Source: Brienomyrus brachyistius (taxonomy: Eukaryota; Chordata; Actinopteri; Osteoglossiformes; Mormyridae). Taken from it: a DNA stretch of 64,000 nt. How positions within the stretch are numbered: position 1 is the first letter of the stretch; each line of letters begins with the position of its first letter. Positions 11,796 to 23,200 of this stretch are shown here, piece after piece. Under the pieces are notes generated by a model that did no database searches, had not been told where the DNA came from, and was given only the letters and a program-made list of their open reading frames with translations. The position numbers and the translations under genes were made by a program. The DNA is taken from the NCBI RefSeq assembly GCF_023856365.1, contig NC_064551.1, positions 17,312,849 through 17,376,848 of the forward strand, given 5' to 3'.

Positions 11796-14700
11796 ATAAG
11801 CAGGTAAAATACACAGAACATTTTTATACTCAATATCATTCTAGCTAAACTGATGTCCCCTTATCCTGATGCAAATATGGACGTCATCTCGGCTCTCACA
11901 ATTACTATACTAAGTGTGCTGGGCAATAAGTCTCCAAACATCACATACAATTAGAAAGTAATGAATAATTGAAGTACAGTGATACAAACTGCCTGAGAAA
12001 CAACAGCTGGCTTAAAGCAACATGCTAAATAGGGAAGTAAAGAGCAACAGTAACAAGATGGCAATTTCAAAAAGGTATTTGCAACTAGTTAACAGCTAAT
12101 CAGGCTTCCGAAGTAAACTGAAATGTACGTTTATGAAATTTTATACGTTTCATAAGTTTCTCTCTTTCCTCAGTGGATACGGGCGAAACACAGTTTCCAA
12201 GAAGACTGTGCACTGTGAAAATACTTGGGAAAAAAACTCATTTCAAATCGGGAACACATACAGAGAATTGATAAAATTAAGAATATGAGCTCAGCGGGGG
12301 ATAAAAACACACGGTAGGTACAGCAGACGGGTGTCAGTGTCCCAGCAAAACAAGGCTTAAAAAAAAATCCAATCAACAGAACAGATGCAGAGTCTCCACT
12401 GTTCAAGCTAAATTTCCTGCCTGTTAAAAGATGAAATGTACCTGTTTTTGTCAGGCGAGCGTGACGACAGACAAAACAAAGGAAGTAAGACAGTTTTCAA
12501 ACAGAAAAACTGATAGCAAGAATTAAGGTACCCCATAAAGCCACGTGACAGCAGGAAAGTAAAAAATAATAAATGTGTATTTAACCGCAAACTTGCATTA
12601 AAGTAACACTTCACAACGCAAACATTTGCCGGACCGCGTGGCACCGGTTCAAGTGCACCCGCAGGAAGTGGGACTTGCAGGCCATTAGCAGCTGTCTGGG
12701 CCCAGCTGTGGCTACAAAACGGAAACGTTTGCAAAGAAAGACTTTAAGAGACGTTACAGCCAAGGACGGAGCTGCGGTCACACAGCCGGCATGTGGAGCC
12801 ACAAAGACGCTGCGTGTTTCCCGTGCTGCGGAGAAAGCCAGAGGCCTCGCATCAATCAGCTCTCCAATTAGCCACACCAAGTCGCAGATCCCCGTGAACC
12901 CACATACATCACCCGCCGGATGTGTTCCAACCTTCACGTCTTCCCTGATGAGGAAAGTGTTAGGCAAGCATATCGCTACAAAGAACTTGTGACATTTTTG
13001 TGCCAGACTTAGTATTTTATGTCAAAACAAACAAAAGAATTGTAATTTGGTAAATCACTGCTTGTTTTCCTCTCATTCATACAAAGAGAGCTACAGGCTT
13101 TAAAAAAAACATTTTATCTATTATTCCATTTATGGAACTCAACGTCAAATCAGCCAGTTTGAGAAAAAAAATTCCCAAGTATCTCATACATATTCCCCGG
13201 GAAAAAAGCTACTCCTACACCAAACTTACAGAGCAGTCCTGGATATTAGGTGTGCATCTCTCATAGCCCATTAAAATTTATCAATTTCAAGCATTTTGCC
13301 AAACCAGCCTTTCGGGCAAACTTCCGACATTCATTCATAGCTCCTTCGATATGGAATGTACCGCTTCCAAAGTCTTTCGCTTGGGCTGATTTTTTCTGAC
13401 GAATTGAAAAATGCATCAACTTTTATCTTATGTACTTTTCCCACCTACCCTGAATGTGGCTGAATATTAAAAACGACGCCCCCTTTCAGAGCTCCTCACT
13501 CAAACAGTATTCTAAACAAAGCACAGAGTTTTCTCTCCTGTCATTTATGACATACTAGGTCATGGTTATGCAGTAACCATACGCATCATTGTTACTGGAG
13601 TGTCAGAGTAATGCTTGGAAATGTGTTTGATTTTCATATTTGCCTAGATTCACGTCCTCATTTGACCATGCGGACATCATTTTCATATTTTTATCATTTA
13701 TGCTTAAATATCTGAATATGATATGGGGGGGGGGGGGGGGATAATGTTGCCGCTAAGCTTCCTTCTGGAGTGACGATTTTTTTAAGAATGTGCTGTCATT
13801 CTCTCGTTGCCATGCAAATACAACCTAAACGCAGGTATTACACAGAGTTCAGTTTCAGAGTTTACACAGTTTCAGAATTGCCACAATGAACTAAACTCGC
13901 TCGGCAAAATACATAAAAGTCAACTGGCTTCACTCATCAAAAGACTAATCAGTATCCAAGGCTGGAGCGCCGGGTTCCATCATCAAAAAGGCAAATTAAA
14001 GGAAAACGTCGGCTTTTCTGCTAGATTAAAGGAGGTAATAAACTCGAAAATGACAAAGACGAACGCACTTTGAAAACATCCTTAGTGCCCATCTGATGCG
14101 GTCAAGCCGTGCGGCTGCCAAACACCACCAAATGCACTAAAGACTGGTGAAGATTACAGATCGATATCCTCACTTTACAAAGACACATGTTGGTCTCTCA
14201 GATTCTGAGCAGGACTTCAATGAGGCGCCGCGTACTTCAGAGAATGAAATGAGCTTTTCAGAAACCGTCCTGCCAAAAAAACCATCATACAGGAGTGCGT
14301 TACCTGTTAAGTTCAAATCCTAAATTTATGATACCGATAAAAGTTGTCTGAAAACATGCGAAATACTACACCTGTAGTCTGGAATCTGGGTGCAGACGGT
14401 AGACTGCCAGTTGGAACGGTGATTTCTCATATTAAAGATTATGCGGGTGGAAAATAAATGAGAATATAAATAGATGGAAAACTTGGGAAAGCATTCCTGA
14501 GGAGATGAAAGTTTAAAATATTTATGGATAATAAAACCATGTTTCAGGTTAAAACCACATGCTAATAGCTGACAGAAGGTTAGTCCACGCTTATAGGGAA
14601 AATCACATGAAACCGGTGAAATGGGGTCATGGCCTTAAGAGGACTGACCAGGAAGGATGTTATTCCCATTCTCCATTCATTCTGTCCTCCTTTTACCATA

Positions 14701-16734
14701 GTTACTTGATCTGCCTGGACCACTGTTACGCTAATTAATGAATAAAATCACCTGCTGGTAGCTGCCCATCTGATGATACACAAAACAGTAGATTGCTTTT
14801 GTCTGCCTTTCCTTTGGGGTAAATATGAAGCACACATTAGTATGTCAGACTGCCTTTGTGGCCAATGACGACATCGGGCATCTGCCTCTTTAATCCACTT
14901 CATTACTTAAAGGCTCACTGCAGAACAGATGGTAAAAAGAACTGAACTGAATGCAAACATTTAAATCTGAGTTTTAGTTTCTAAAGAACAGTAATTTTCT
15001 TAAATGAAACCACCGACGACAATCGACAGTTTTAAAGGTTGAATATAAACCTACTGATCCATAAGAAAATAATCTTTACGCAACTCCATTATAATTCTCA
15101 AGAAGTGATGTGGCTGGTGAACCCAGTTTGTACGGTTAGTGGTCACTAAATCACTGCCTTATCTATCAGGACGGGAAGTAATTAATAAACCAATGGGACG
15201 GCAGTCAGACTGAGCACTCAGACTGACAGCATAAAACAATCCCACCTACTAGAAAAACTGGAAGCATAATAGCGAACCATTAGCCCAAAGACCAAGCGTG
15301 ACACAAGCTTAATTATAAGGGATTATGCACTCTTAATATCATTTACCGAGAACGTCCCAGAGAATTCTGAAATGTACCAATGCGCGTGGTAATACAGTGT
15401 GCTAAACCAAAAGCCTCAATTGCTGAAGATATCGAAACAGTCATCTGTCCTACAACAGCAGCCTTGAAAATCCATATTTAACGGTTATCACTGTTAATTA
15501 CCGAGGGCACGGAGAAATGACCTGCGCCAAAGAGACTGCTTGTCTGAGAAGCGGGAGCTTCGGCACCACAGCACCCTCTAGTGGACACAGCTGCACCGAT
15601 GCAAATCTCGATAGAAACGGATTTTCCCCTAAAAGCTCTTGCGATGTTAATTAAGATCAAAATCCTTAACGGATTTTTAGTTGAATTCTCATTACGGTAC
15701 CGACTCTAAGCACTTAAAACGAGTAGTTTCAAAATCTTGTCAACTAATTGTCAAGAAATTGATAATTCCGTTCTGCCTGCGAGTTAAATAACTGATAAGA
15801 AAAACAAATCTATACATAGGGGAGCAATTAATCACAGGAAGGTCCCAGCGATTGGAGAAGGGTGTCTACGGGATGAGGTCGGAAACAAAGGAATGTGAAA
15901 TTCCAGCACTTTCCATGGCCAGGAGGCTGGAGAGCACATCTCAAACAGTTCATCATTTCCACAGATAGCAACCTACACAGCTGTACATATCAACTTACAA
16001 TTTTTATGGGGGGAAACAGCTGGATATTTCAGTGGAGTCATTTTAGGTGAATTTCAGGTCATTTCCCCAGCGATAGAAACCTCCAGTTACCTGACCGGCC
16101 ATTAACATTCTCTATGTTGCCATCTGCTGAGATCGAACTTAACATTAATCTGTTTTCATTACCAAGAAACATTAACGAGCTTAATCTTGCTGTATATTAA
16201 ACATTGGATAAATGGTCACCAATGTCAAAATAAGCTGACTGGAATTCTTTTCACCATTAACCTACATGAACTTCTCCATATATGAGGGATGAAAATATGA
16301 GCACAGGCCTCACGCTGCTCACTGCCCATCAATCTCTCACAGGACTCTGGGGCTGGAGGTGACGTTCACAACCAGTCCAATGTTTTTACAACTGTTGCTA
16401 TTTGACGTAATTATTTCTTACGTAACTGTTTCACTTAAAATGTCAAAAATATATATTATTCAGAACATTCAATACCTAAACTATAAGCCACCTACGTTTC
16501 ACAAAGGAACAGCAGCCAGAAGGGAATTTATAAAAGCACAATCTATTTTTCCACTATCATAAGCCCTCAGATTCAGTCATCCTGTGTAGAAGATGCTGGT
16601 GGTGTTTGACATGCAATAAGGTCAAACTGCACAACTGCCTCTATGTTCTCCTTTCGCAATGACAGGCTGTCCTCTGAAGCCTCCTGGCATTATCACAAAC
16701 ACCTCAACATGAGGAGCTTCTCACCCTTTATATT
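11796..16734. other. non-coding stretch
   Basis: No exon or RNA gene was recognised in nearly 5 kb. Overlapping ORFs at about 12,611-12,992 occur on both strands in a locally GC-richer patch without a family match. A run of 16 G lies at 13,725-13,740. A ccctctagtggacac word, common at the edges of fish repeats, lies near 15,573-15,587. Read as continuing intron. Confidence 0.4.
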
Positions 16735-16787
16735 GGGTGTGTGTATGTATGTATATATATATTATATATACATACATACACACACCC
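16735..16787. repeat. near-perfect inverted repeat / hairpin of TG-TA microsatellite
   Basis: The left arm gggtgtgtgtatgtatgtat is mirrored by the right arm atacatacatacacacaccc around a central TA-rich core, giving a potential stem of about 25 bp with almost no loop. It probably arose by inversion or replication slippage of a dinucleotide/tetranucleotide tract. Confidence 0.85.
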
Positions 16788-18020
16788 TACATCTCCCTCC
16801 TGCTCTTACAGCTGAAGTCCATAAAATAATACATGAGGTCATACATTATAAAAAGAATTGCCTTCATCCGTCGCAGCATCCATCTGTAATTAAACACTGC
16901 AGTAATTCCTTTCAAAACAGAAGTTGTCCTTTCAAGCTTTCCCCTCCACCCTGGTAAAAACCCAAACAGAGAGCAGGTCCAGACAATGGACCAATCCCTC
17001 CTAATAGAGGGGCTGCTGCAGCGGACGCACCTGGAGATCAGCCAGGGATCTGAGCGCCAGTGGAAAAAAAATAACTTTCAGTCCTGGAAGGGCACAGAAT
17101 CATTAAAAAGACGGGCAAAAACTAAAGTAGGACTGACTTCCATTAGTAACACCGGAAGACGCTGAAATTTCATCTATTGACGAAATGTTGAATAAGCGAT
17201 TTAGAATATACTTGAAAAATAATTAAGTCGTCGTTTTTTTTTAAAGAAATATTAAACGTGAGAGATAAACAGAAAGACAAAAGAGCAAAACTCCAAACTG
17301 AAACGCTGCATAGTTCAAAGCCCAAAACAATGACAATGAGGTTTAGTTTTGGCAATAAGTGAATTGTCATTGAGGACTTAAGTAGCGGAATTCTGCAACA
17401 TGCTGCAGGGTATATGGTTTGAAGACCTTACACTCATCATTAAAATTAAATTCACACATACATTTAACAGGTTAAAAAAACGCACAATTCTGCCCTAAAG
17501 GATACTTCAGCCTGATTATGCATAGCTGGTTATAACAACATTTAAACACACACATGCCTATGCCTATAGGTTCATATACGTGAAACAAAACACTGACTAG
17601 TGTATATTAAGTGATTAGACAAATAAAACATGTAGTTGGCGAAGGGCATGTTCACATCCACGATTACGCGGGGTAGCTGGTTTTAATTTAAATCAGATCA
17701 GAAAATAAAATAACACCGTTACTGAAGCCAGCGAGCTACCAGCTAACCCGATTAGTACAAGTGATTAACTGAAAAGTGCCTTTTAAAGTGCAAACGTTTG
17801 TCCTGATATTGCTGTTAATTTTGCTTGAACAGCAGTTACGCAGATATGCGCAACAGTCGGATTCTTTCTATTCAAAGAAAATAGACAGAAGATACACTTG
17901 ACGATATGAATTACTCCCGTTTACAGATCATTATAATCAGCATTCTGTGCATAAAACAATACTCGAAGCACACCAGTGGAGCACACACAAATAATGAAAG
18001 CGTTGCCTTGAATGCCTTAC
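16788..18020. other. non-coding stretch, 5' part of a probable intron
   Basis: No feature was recognised. It directly follows, on the minus strand, the candidate splice donor at 18,015-18,020. Confidence 0.4.
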
Positions 18021-18170
18021 TTTAATGCATCCCGACTCTAAAAAGAGTTCCTGCGTGAATCACAGCAGCTCAGTGCGACCCATCGACGTCTGCATATGCG
18101 CACAGAAAACAGGAAGTGAATACCGATGACATCAGTCGCAGACGCAATGCACTCTAGGTTGTGTAGTCCT
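18021..18170 (-). promoter_or_regulatory. candidate promoter and 5'-UTR first exon of a leftward gene
   Basis: The minus strand of this segment has the make-up of a vertebrate housekeeping promoter. A ZNF143/Staf-like motif (ACTACACAACCTAGAGTGCAT, 18,147-18,167) partly matches the ACTACAATTCCCAGCATGC consensus. A CRE-like TGATGTCA and an ETS-type CACTTCCTG lie downstream of it. A consensus splice donor, AAA|GTAAGG, closes the segment at 18,021/18,020. No initiator ATG with a usable frame was found, so it would be a non-coding first exon. The gene body would run left through 18,020-1. In human, DISP1 lies next to FAM177B in the same direction and has a long 5' intron, so disp1 is a guess from synteny only. 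Transcript data would decide. Confidence 0.45.
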
Positions 18171-19396
18171 ATATAGGAATACTTTGCGTGACCGTGAGCA
18201 AGTAGAACCTAGATGATTTTCACAATTTGTCAAAGCTTGATTTTCTCCGATCGACTGATTCTTTAGACTCACATATTACTGTTCACTGACATCGCAAAAC
18301 ATTTAATTGATTACTCGTTAAATCCATAAGCCAGGTCCAATACGTTTTTTATTCGTATGTATACATCTTATATTAATATTTATATAACAAATGCACACAC
18401 TATATGTGCGAGAGTTACGCTGCCTAAAGGCAAAAAACCATAACTGCGTATTTCATCAAAATCCCTTGCAGTCCTTTTGTTTCTTGTGTTGTATTTTTGT
18501 TTTTTAGTTCAATAACATTCAGTTATTCTAAGCCACAATGTCATCTGTTCATCATGCTCGTCTGTAACAATGGCAAGTTTATTTGTATAACACAATTTCA
18601 TACACAAGGTCATTCCATGTTTTACATAGTTCAAAAGAGCATACATTAAAAGAAAGTACATAAAAAAAACATATATTAAAGCACAACTTGAATTAAAAGT
18701 GATATTAAAAAATGAATAAAATGAAACGTGAAAGTATGGCTCAGTAAAAAGTTTAGAAGAACTATGTTTCGCCTTACATAAGATTCTCTTGATTGTGGTA
18801 TGTCAATTGAGGCGTATATATGCAGGAAGCACTTTTCTTTCGTCGCCTTACTGCCACCTACCGACATGGGTGAAAGGACTCGAATAAACTGGGAAATCTT
18901 GCGCAGTACGTATCAACTCACCAATGGGTCTAGAACTCCGATCAAACTGATATTATTATTATACGTAATTTAGAAGAGCTATCCCTTATTTACACGTTTA
19001 TTCGCGCAGAGAGAACATTTGTGTGTCAAACGCCCCGTACTATCCGTTTCGTAACAAAGATTACATATTTGAACTATATTATATACAAATACATGTAATC
19101 TCACATGTCGGTAATATCGGTTAATTTTGTAGAAATTTTGTTTTAACTAGCAGAGCACGTCTCTGATATCATATCTGTGAATCCCGATGCTGTTACGGTG
19201 TGGCCCACAAATATAACATCCTATATACGCGATTAGATAAATTACACACAAACGTAAAGCCTTTTGTATTGAATTTTAAACTTCACTTAAAACAGTAACA
19301 AGCAGTTCAATTCAAAATATACGTATGTATATTATTAGCGTTATTAAATGAATCTATGCTCTTTATAATGACTAAGTAGAACACTAGGGCTCAGAT
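18171..19396. other. intergenic stretch
   Basis: AT-rich sequence with nothing recognisable, lying between the candidate promoter and the tRNA gene. Confidence 0.45.
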
Positions 19397-19478
19397 GACG
19401 AGGTGGCCGAGTGGTTAAGGCGATGGACTGCTAATCCATTGTGCTCTGCACGCGTGGGTTCGAATCCCATCCTCGTCG
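19397..19478 (+). tRNA. tRNA-Ser (anticodon GCT)
   Basis: The 82-nt gene folds into a complete class II tRNA. The acceptor stem GACGAGG (19,397-19,403) pairs perfectly with CCTCGTC (19,471-19,477), with discriminator G at 19,478. The A box TGGCCGAGTGG and the B box GGTTCGAATCC are intact. The anticodon arm ATGGA-CTGCTAA-TCCAT gives anticodon GCT at 19,430-19,432, reading serine AGC/AGU codons. A long variable arm (TGTGCTCTGCACG) is present, as expected for serine. There is no intron. A Pol III terminator TTTT follows at 19,491-19,494. It sits in the intergenic space downstream of the FAM177 gene, on the opposite strand, and looks functional. Confidence 0.97.
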
Positions 19479-19490
19479 GTTGGTTGTAGC

Positions 19491-19494
19491 TTTT
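19491..19494 (+). terminator. Pol III T-run terminator of tRNA-Ser
   Basis: Four T residues begin 13 bp after the discriminator base, within the usual distance for RNA polymerase III termination. Confidence 0.8.
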
Positions 19495-19814
19495 CTGATT
19501 TAGTATGAAAATTGCTTTGTTTTATTTTCTGCTTAAGAAAATACGCCTTTAAATAACCAATTAATTAGGTACCTAGCTCACACATTTACCCGAATTAACG
19601 TAAAAGTAAAAAAAATAAAGGGTTCACAGAAATTACATTTCTACAAATTAAAAAAAAAAATCGTTAAACTAACATTTGCAAGAAACGCGGGGCACTTTTG
19701 CTATATTTATTAACAGCATTTAGAAAAAAAGTCAACTTTTTGAGAAATTTCTGCGTAACAACTCATTGGTATATCTAAAAACATAAAACATAATTATATA
19801 CAAGTGACTGCTAA

Positions 19815-19820
19815 TTTATT
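19815..19820 (-). promoter_or_regulatory. candidate polyadenylation signal of the FAM177 gene
   Basis: The minus strand reads AATAAA about 230 bp past the predicted FAM177 stop codon. It would give a short 3' UTR ending before the oppositely oriented tRNA gene. Confidence 0.5.
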
Positions 19821-20048
19821 AAATGAGCACAAGATGTTTATCATCAAAGTAATGCCATTTTAAGAGGAAATTATTTCTACATCGACATATAAATACAAAG
19901 TATGGGACACACACCATCCATTCATCCATCTTCTAAAAATACTTTTCTGGATACAATGCCAGTCCATCGGAGCACTCTGTCACACTGAGGAGAAATCATA
20001 GTCATTTGGCCATAGGTTCTCTTGTTGTTAGCTTCTGAAAGACAATGT

Positions 20049-20243
20049 TTACTGTTTGTCTTCCTGGTACCCTCTGTTGCAAGACCCTTCTAGAATGTGA
20101 TCTGTATTGACCACGGAGTGTAGATGGCAGGGCTCAACTGGAGAACCTGTTGTCCCATAGCAAGCGGTGGTCTGGGAAGAAAAATGCGTCTTCTCCTTAT
20201 TCATGATGGATGAGCCTCCAGCAGTACTTTCACGTCTTGATAG
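20049..20243 (-). CDS. fam177b: FAM177-like gene, terminal coding exon 5
   Basis: The acceptor TTTATTTCCAG|CTATCA opens a frame in the phase required by exon 4 that continues for 64 codons to TAA at 20,049-20,051. The encoded Ser/Thr-rich tail has no conserved motif, so support is the exact phase, the open frame and the acceptor. Confidence 0.6.
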   Translation of the reverse strand, partial: LSRRESTAGGSSIMNKEKTHFSSQTTACYGTTGSPVEPCHLHSVVNTDHILEGSCNRGYQEDKQ

Positions 20244-23200
20244 CTGGAAATAAATCCCACAGACTTCAATCGAAAATGAAGCACTGAACTAAGGGATTGT
20301 TTATATGCAAACATGGATCACAGATTTATATAACAATATATATAATGTATATAGTGCATATTGAATATTGTCTACAGGGGTTACACATTTGAGTATCCCA
20401 CAGATTTCTGCCAAGTGTGTTCTGCTTATGCCGAGTCTGTAGATGACATCTCAATGTCATCTACAACTCAACTTCACTGACTAAATTCTTTGGGCAATTT
20501 CATGGGGGAAGCCATGCTTGCAGTGTAGTCTTAGAACAATTGCTGGTGGTCCAGTCCCTGATTCTGCCCATCACAATAACATTTCACAGTTTCACAGATA
20601 TTTTCCCACAATCTTCACGCACCTTTTCCTTCCATCGCTCATGTTCATCAGCTGCATACTGGTACTTGGCCTCATTAAGTCCAGCCAGACTGGCCAGTTT
20701 CCCCCCCACATAATCACAGGCTGACAAGAGAGGATGCAAATGAGAGTCGGGTATGTTTTTCAAAAATAAGAGCAACTGACAAAAGTGAGAGGAGTGTGAG
20801 GTACGCCGTAGATAATCGGGACTCACTCCGTAAGGATTTCCTACGAAACTGTCTCCAAAGCAAGCGGGAATATGCCCTCCATGACAGCTGAGCCTGAGTA
20901 CATTATTCACAGTAATGTCAGAACAGATGTGACAAAGGAGGGTTGTAAATCACTTTGGATAGAAGCATTTGCCAAATGAATAAATGATCATATTCGCATT
21001 ATTCATCATTATTGCATTGGCCCCTGTGACACTGTCAAGTTGCACCAAGGCATCAACACCTCCTCCTTTCCCCTATTTCACCAGTTTCAAAAATCCGGTC
21101 ACACATATCGCAGCACTTAATCAGCAACAATTTAGTAACAATTAATTAGTTCATCCCAGATCCATCACAATATCTTATTGTAAATTTATGACTGAAAATA
21201 AATAAGTAAACCGAAGGAAACAGTAATTTTTAAAGATTACATTTAACATAACGCAATCAGACAATGCTGTGATACCAACCACATTATTCATTCGATGCAA
21301 ACACATACAGACATACTCTCAGATTGTTCGCAGCGTTGCTGAAACCCATTTGGAATCTCCCAATGTTTAAACAAAGGATCTGAAGACTCAAACACGTTCC
21401 GGCACTTTATGGGGAAACGCCTGAAAGCTTCATGGCCCATGACTGCCATTCTCCTTTCAACAATGAGATCCCTTCAAGTCCTAATAGGACAGCTGAACTT
21501 TATTTGGGAGTAATCGGAATCGCTGTAAATGATAACACAAGAAGCCTGAACGCTGTAATTAAATCAAAAGGTGCTTCTGCAGTACAGTATTACTTCAAAG
21601 GTGTGCACACTTATGTAACCAGCTTATTGGACATTTTTAATTTTTCCCCCCATAACATATTTGTTTGTTTTTTAATTGAACTGTACAGGTTATTGGTCAC
21701 ATTAAAGGTGGGAAAAGTTTTGAAATCCTTTATTGTGGTCTCATTTTTTAACATCACAAAACCTGGTATGTTAACAGGGGTGTGTAGACTTTTTACAGTA
21801 CTGTGCAAAAGTCTTAGGCAGCCAAAAAAAATGTTTAAATAACTCTCACGTTGGTGTAAAACTATGCTGTTACATAGTTTACACACTCTATACTTTGTAC
21901 GGAGTTTAAATTCAGCATTGTTACTATGTATGAGTAGTTTACATTTATCGTTCCGTTCTTCACTCACGATCTCTTGGTGATGCTGCGTACTTATGCATGT
22001 TTATGAAAAGAACATGGCCTTGTGCTAATATCATTTCATTCAACAGCTTCAGGAAGGTGACAAATGACCAAATGACAACAATAAGGGTATAAAACTACAC
22101 CAAGACCAGCCGGACACCTTGTGGACACAAGGAGGGGCTGAACACTTGCAAGACTCGCTCACCGTGTTGACTGGCTCGTCGAAGAGCTCCTCTTCATCAC
22201 TGGACTCCTCCTCGAGGGTCTCACCACTGACAAAGTGGATGACCCTTTTCTGCCCGGGTGACGACGGAATGCTACCTGTCATCCCTTTGGTGAGACAGCC
22301 CTCACTCTGGGGGGGCGGGTTTAAATCCTGTACGACTATACTAGAAAACACTATGCAAATCGCTTATATGCAAACTCTCACAGTAGTGCAGTGGCAAATA
22401 TTACACATTAATAAGACTGAATGTTAGATTTACTTCAACTTCAGTTCAAAATCTGGCCTTAAGTACTTAAAACATACTTCCATGATATCAATGTACAAAT
22501 ACGCTCAAATGTTTTATTTTATAATTATAGTCACAAACTGCACTTACACTTTGAAGTTCTTCATTCATCTTTCTCATTTAACTGTACCTCACTTTTCCAT
22601 ATCTGAATATTTCTGCTCCCTCTGCCTGAAACAACCGAACCGAAAGCTGTGACACTAATGCTTAACCCGGATCCTTAGATCCTTGACACGCCCTTGGAAA
22701 CCTGACACTCATGTAGGGTGGAGACTGGTGTGTATGGCGTTAAATTAGTGCCAAAAGTCGCGCGCATAAACACCACGCGCGTGTATGCGCTCGCGAGCAG
22801 AAAATCCATGCTCTCTACGCGCTCGCGATTGCACAGCACTCACTCGCTCGGCGTTAAATTAGTGCCAAAAGTTGAACCACGCGCGTGTGTGCGCTCGAGT
22901 GCTGAAAACCCATCCCCTCTAAGCAGGGACGGATTACGTACCAGGCCAGCGGGGCCGCTGCCCAGGGGCCCTTGGGGTGCAAGGGGCCCGTGGGGCCCCT
23001 AGCCCAAAACAATTTGCAATGCTTATCAACTATGTATTTTCATTTATCTATTTTAGAGGGCCTACATTCTTTGATCCTCTGCCTACAAGGGCCCCTGACC
23101 CTATAGGGAGGGCGTTTGGCTGCCAAGGGCCCTTGAATTGTGGTGGTGCTGGTGGTGGTGGGGGGGGGGCCCTCGCGAACGTTTTGCCCAGGGGCCACAC

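Noticed and set aside
12611..12992. ORFs of 105-118 codons on both strands
   Set aside because: Neither frame resembles a protein family. Local GC content accounts for the lack of stops.
21432..21842. 136-codon plus-strand ORF
   Set aside because: It runs through the non-coding 3' end of a Tc1-like element and has no coding resemblance.
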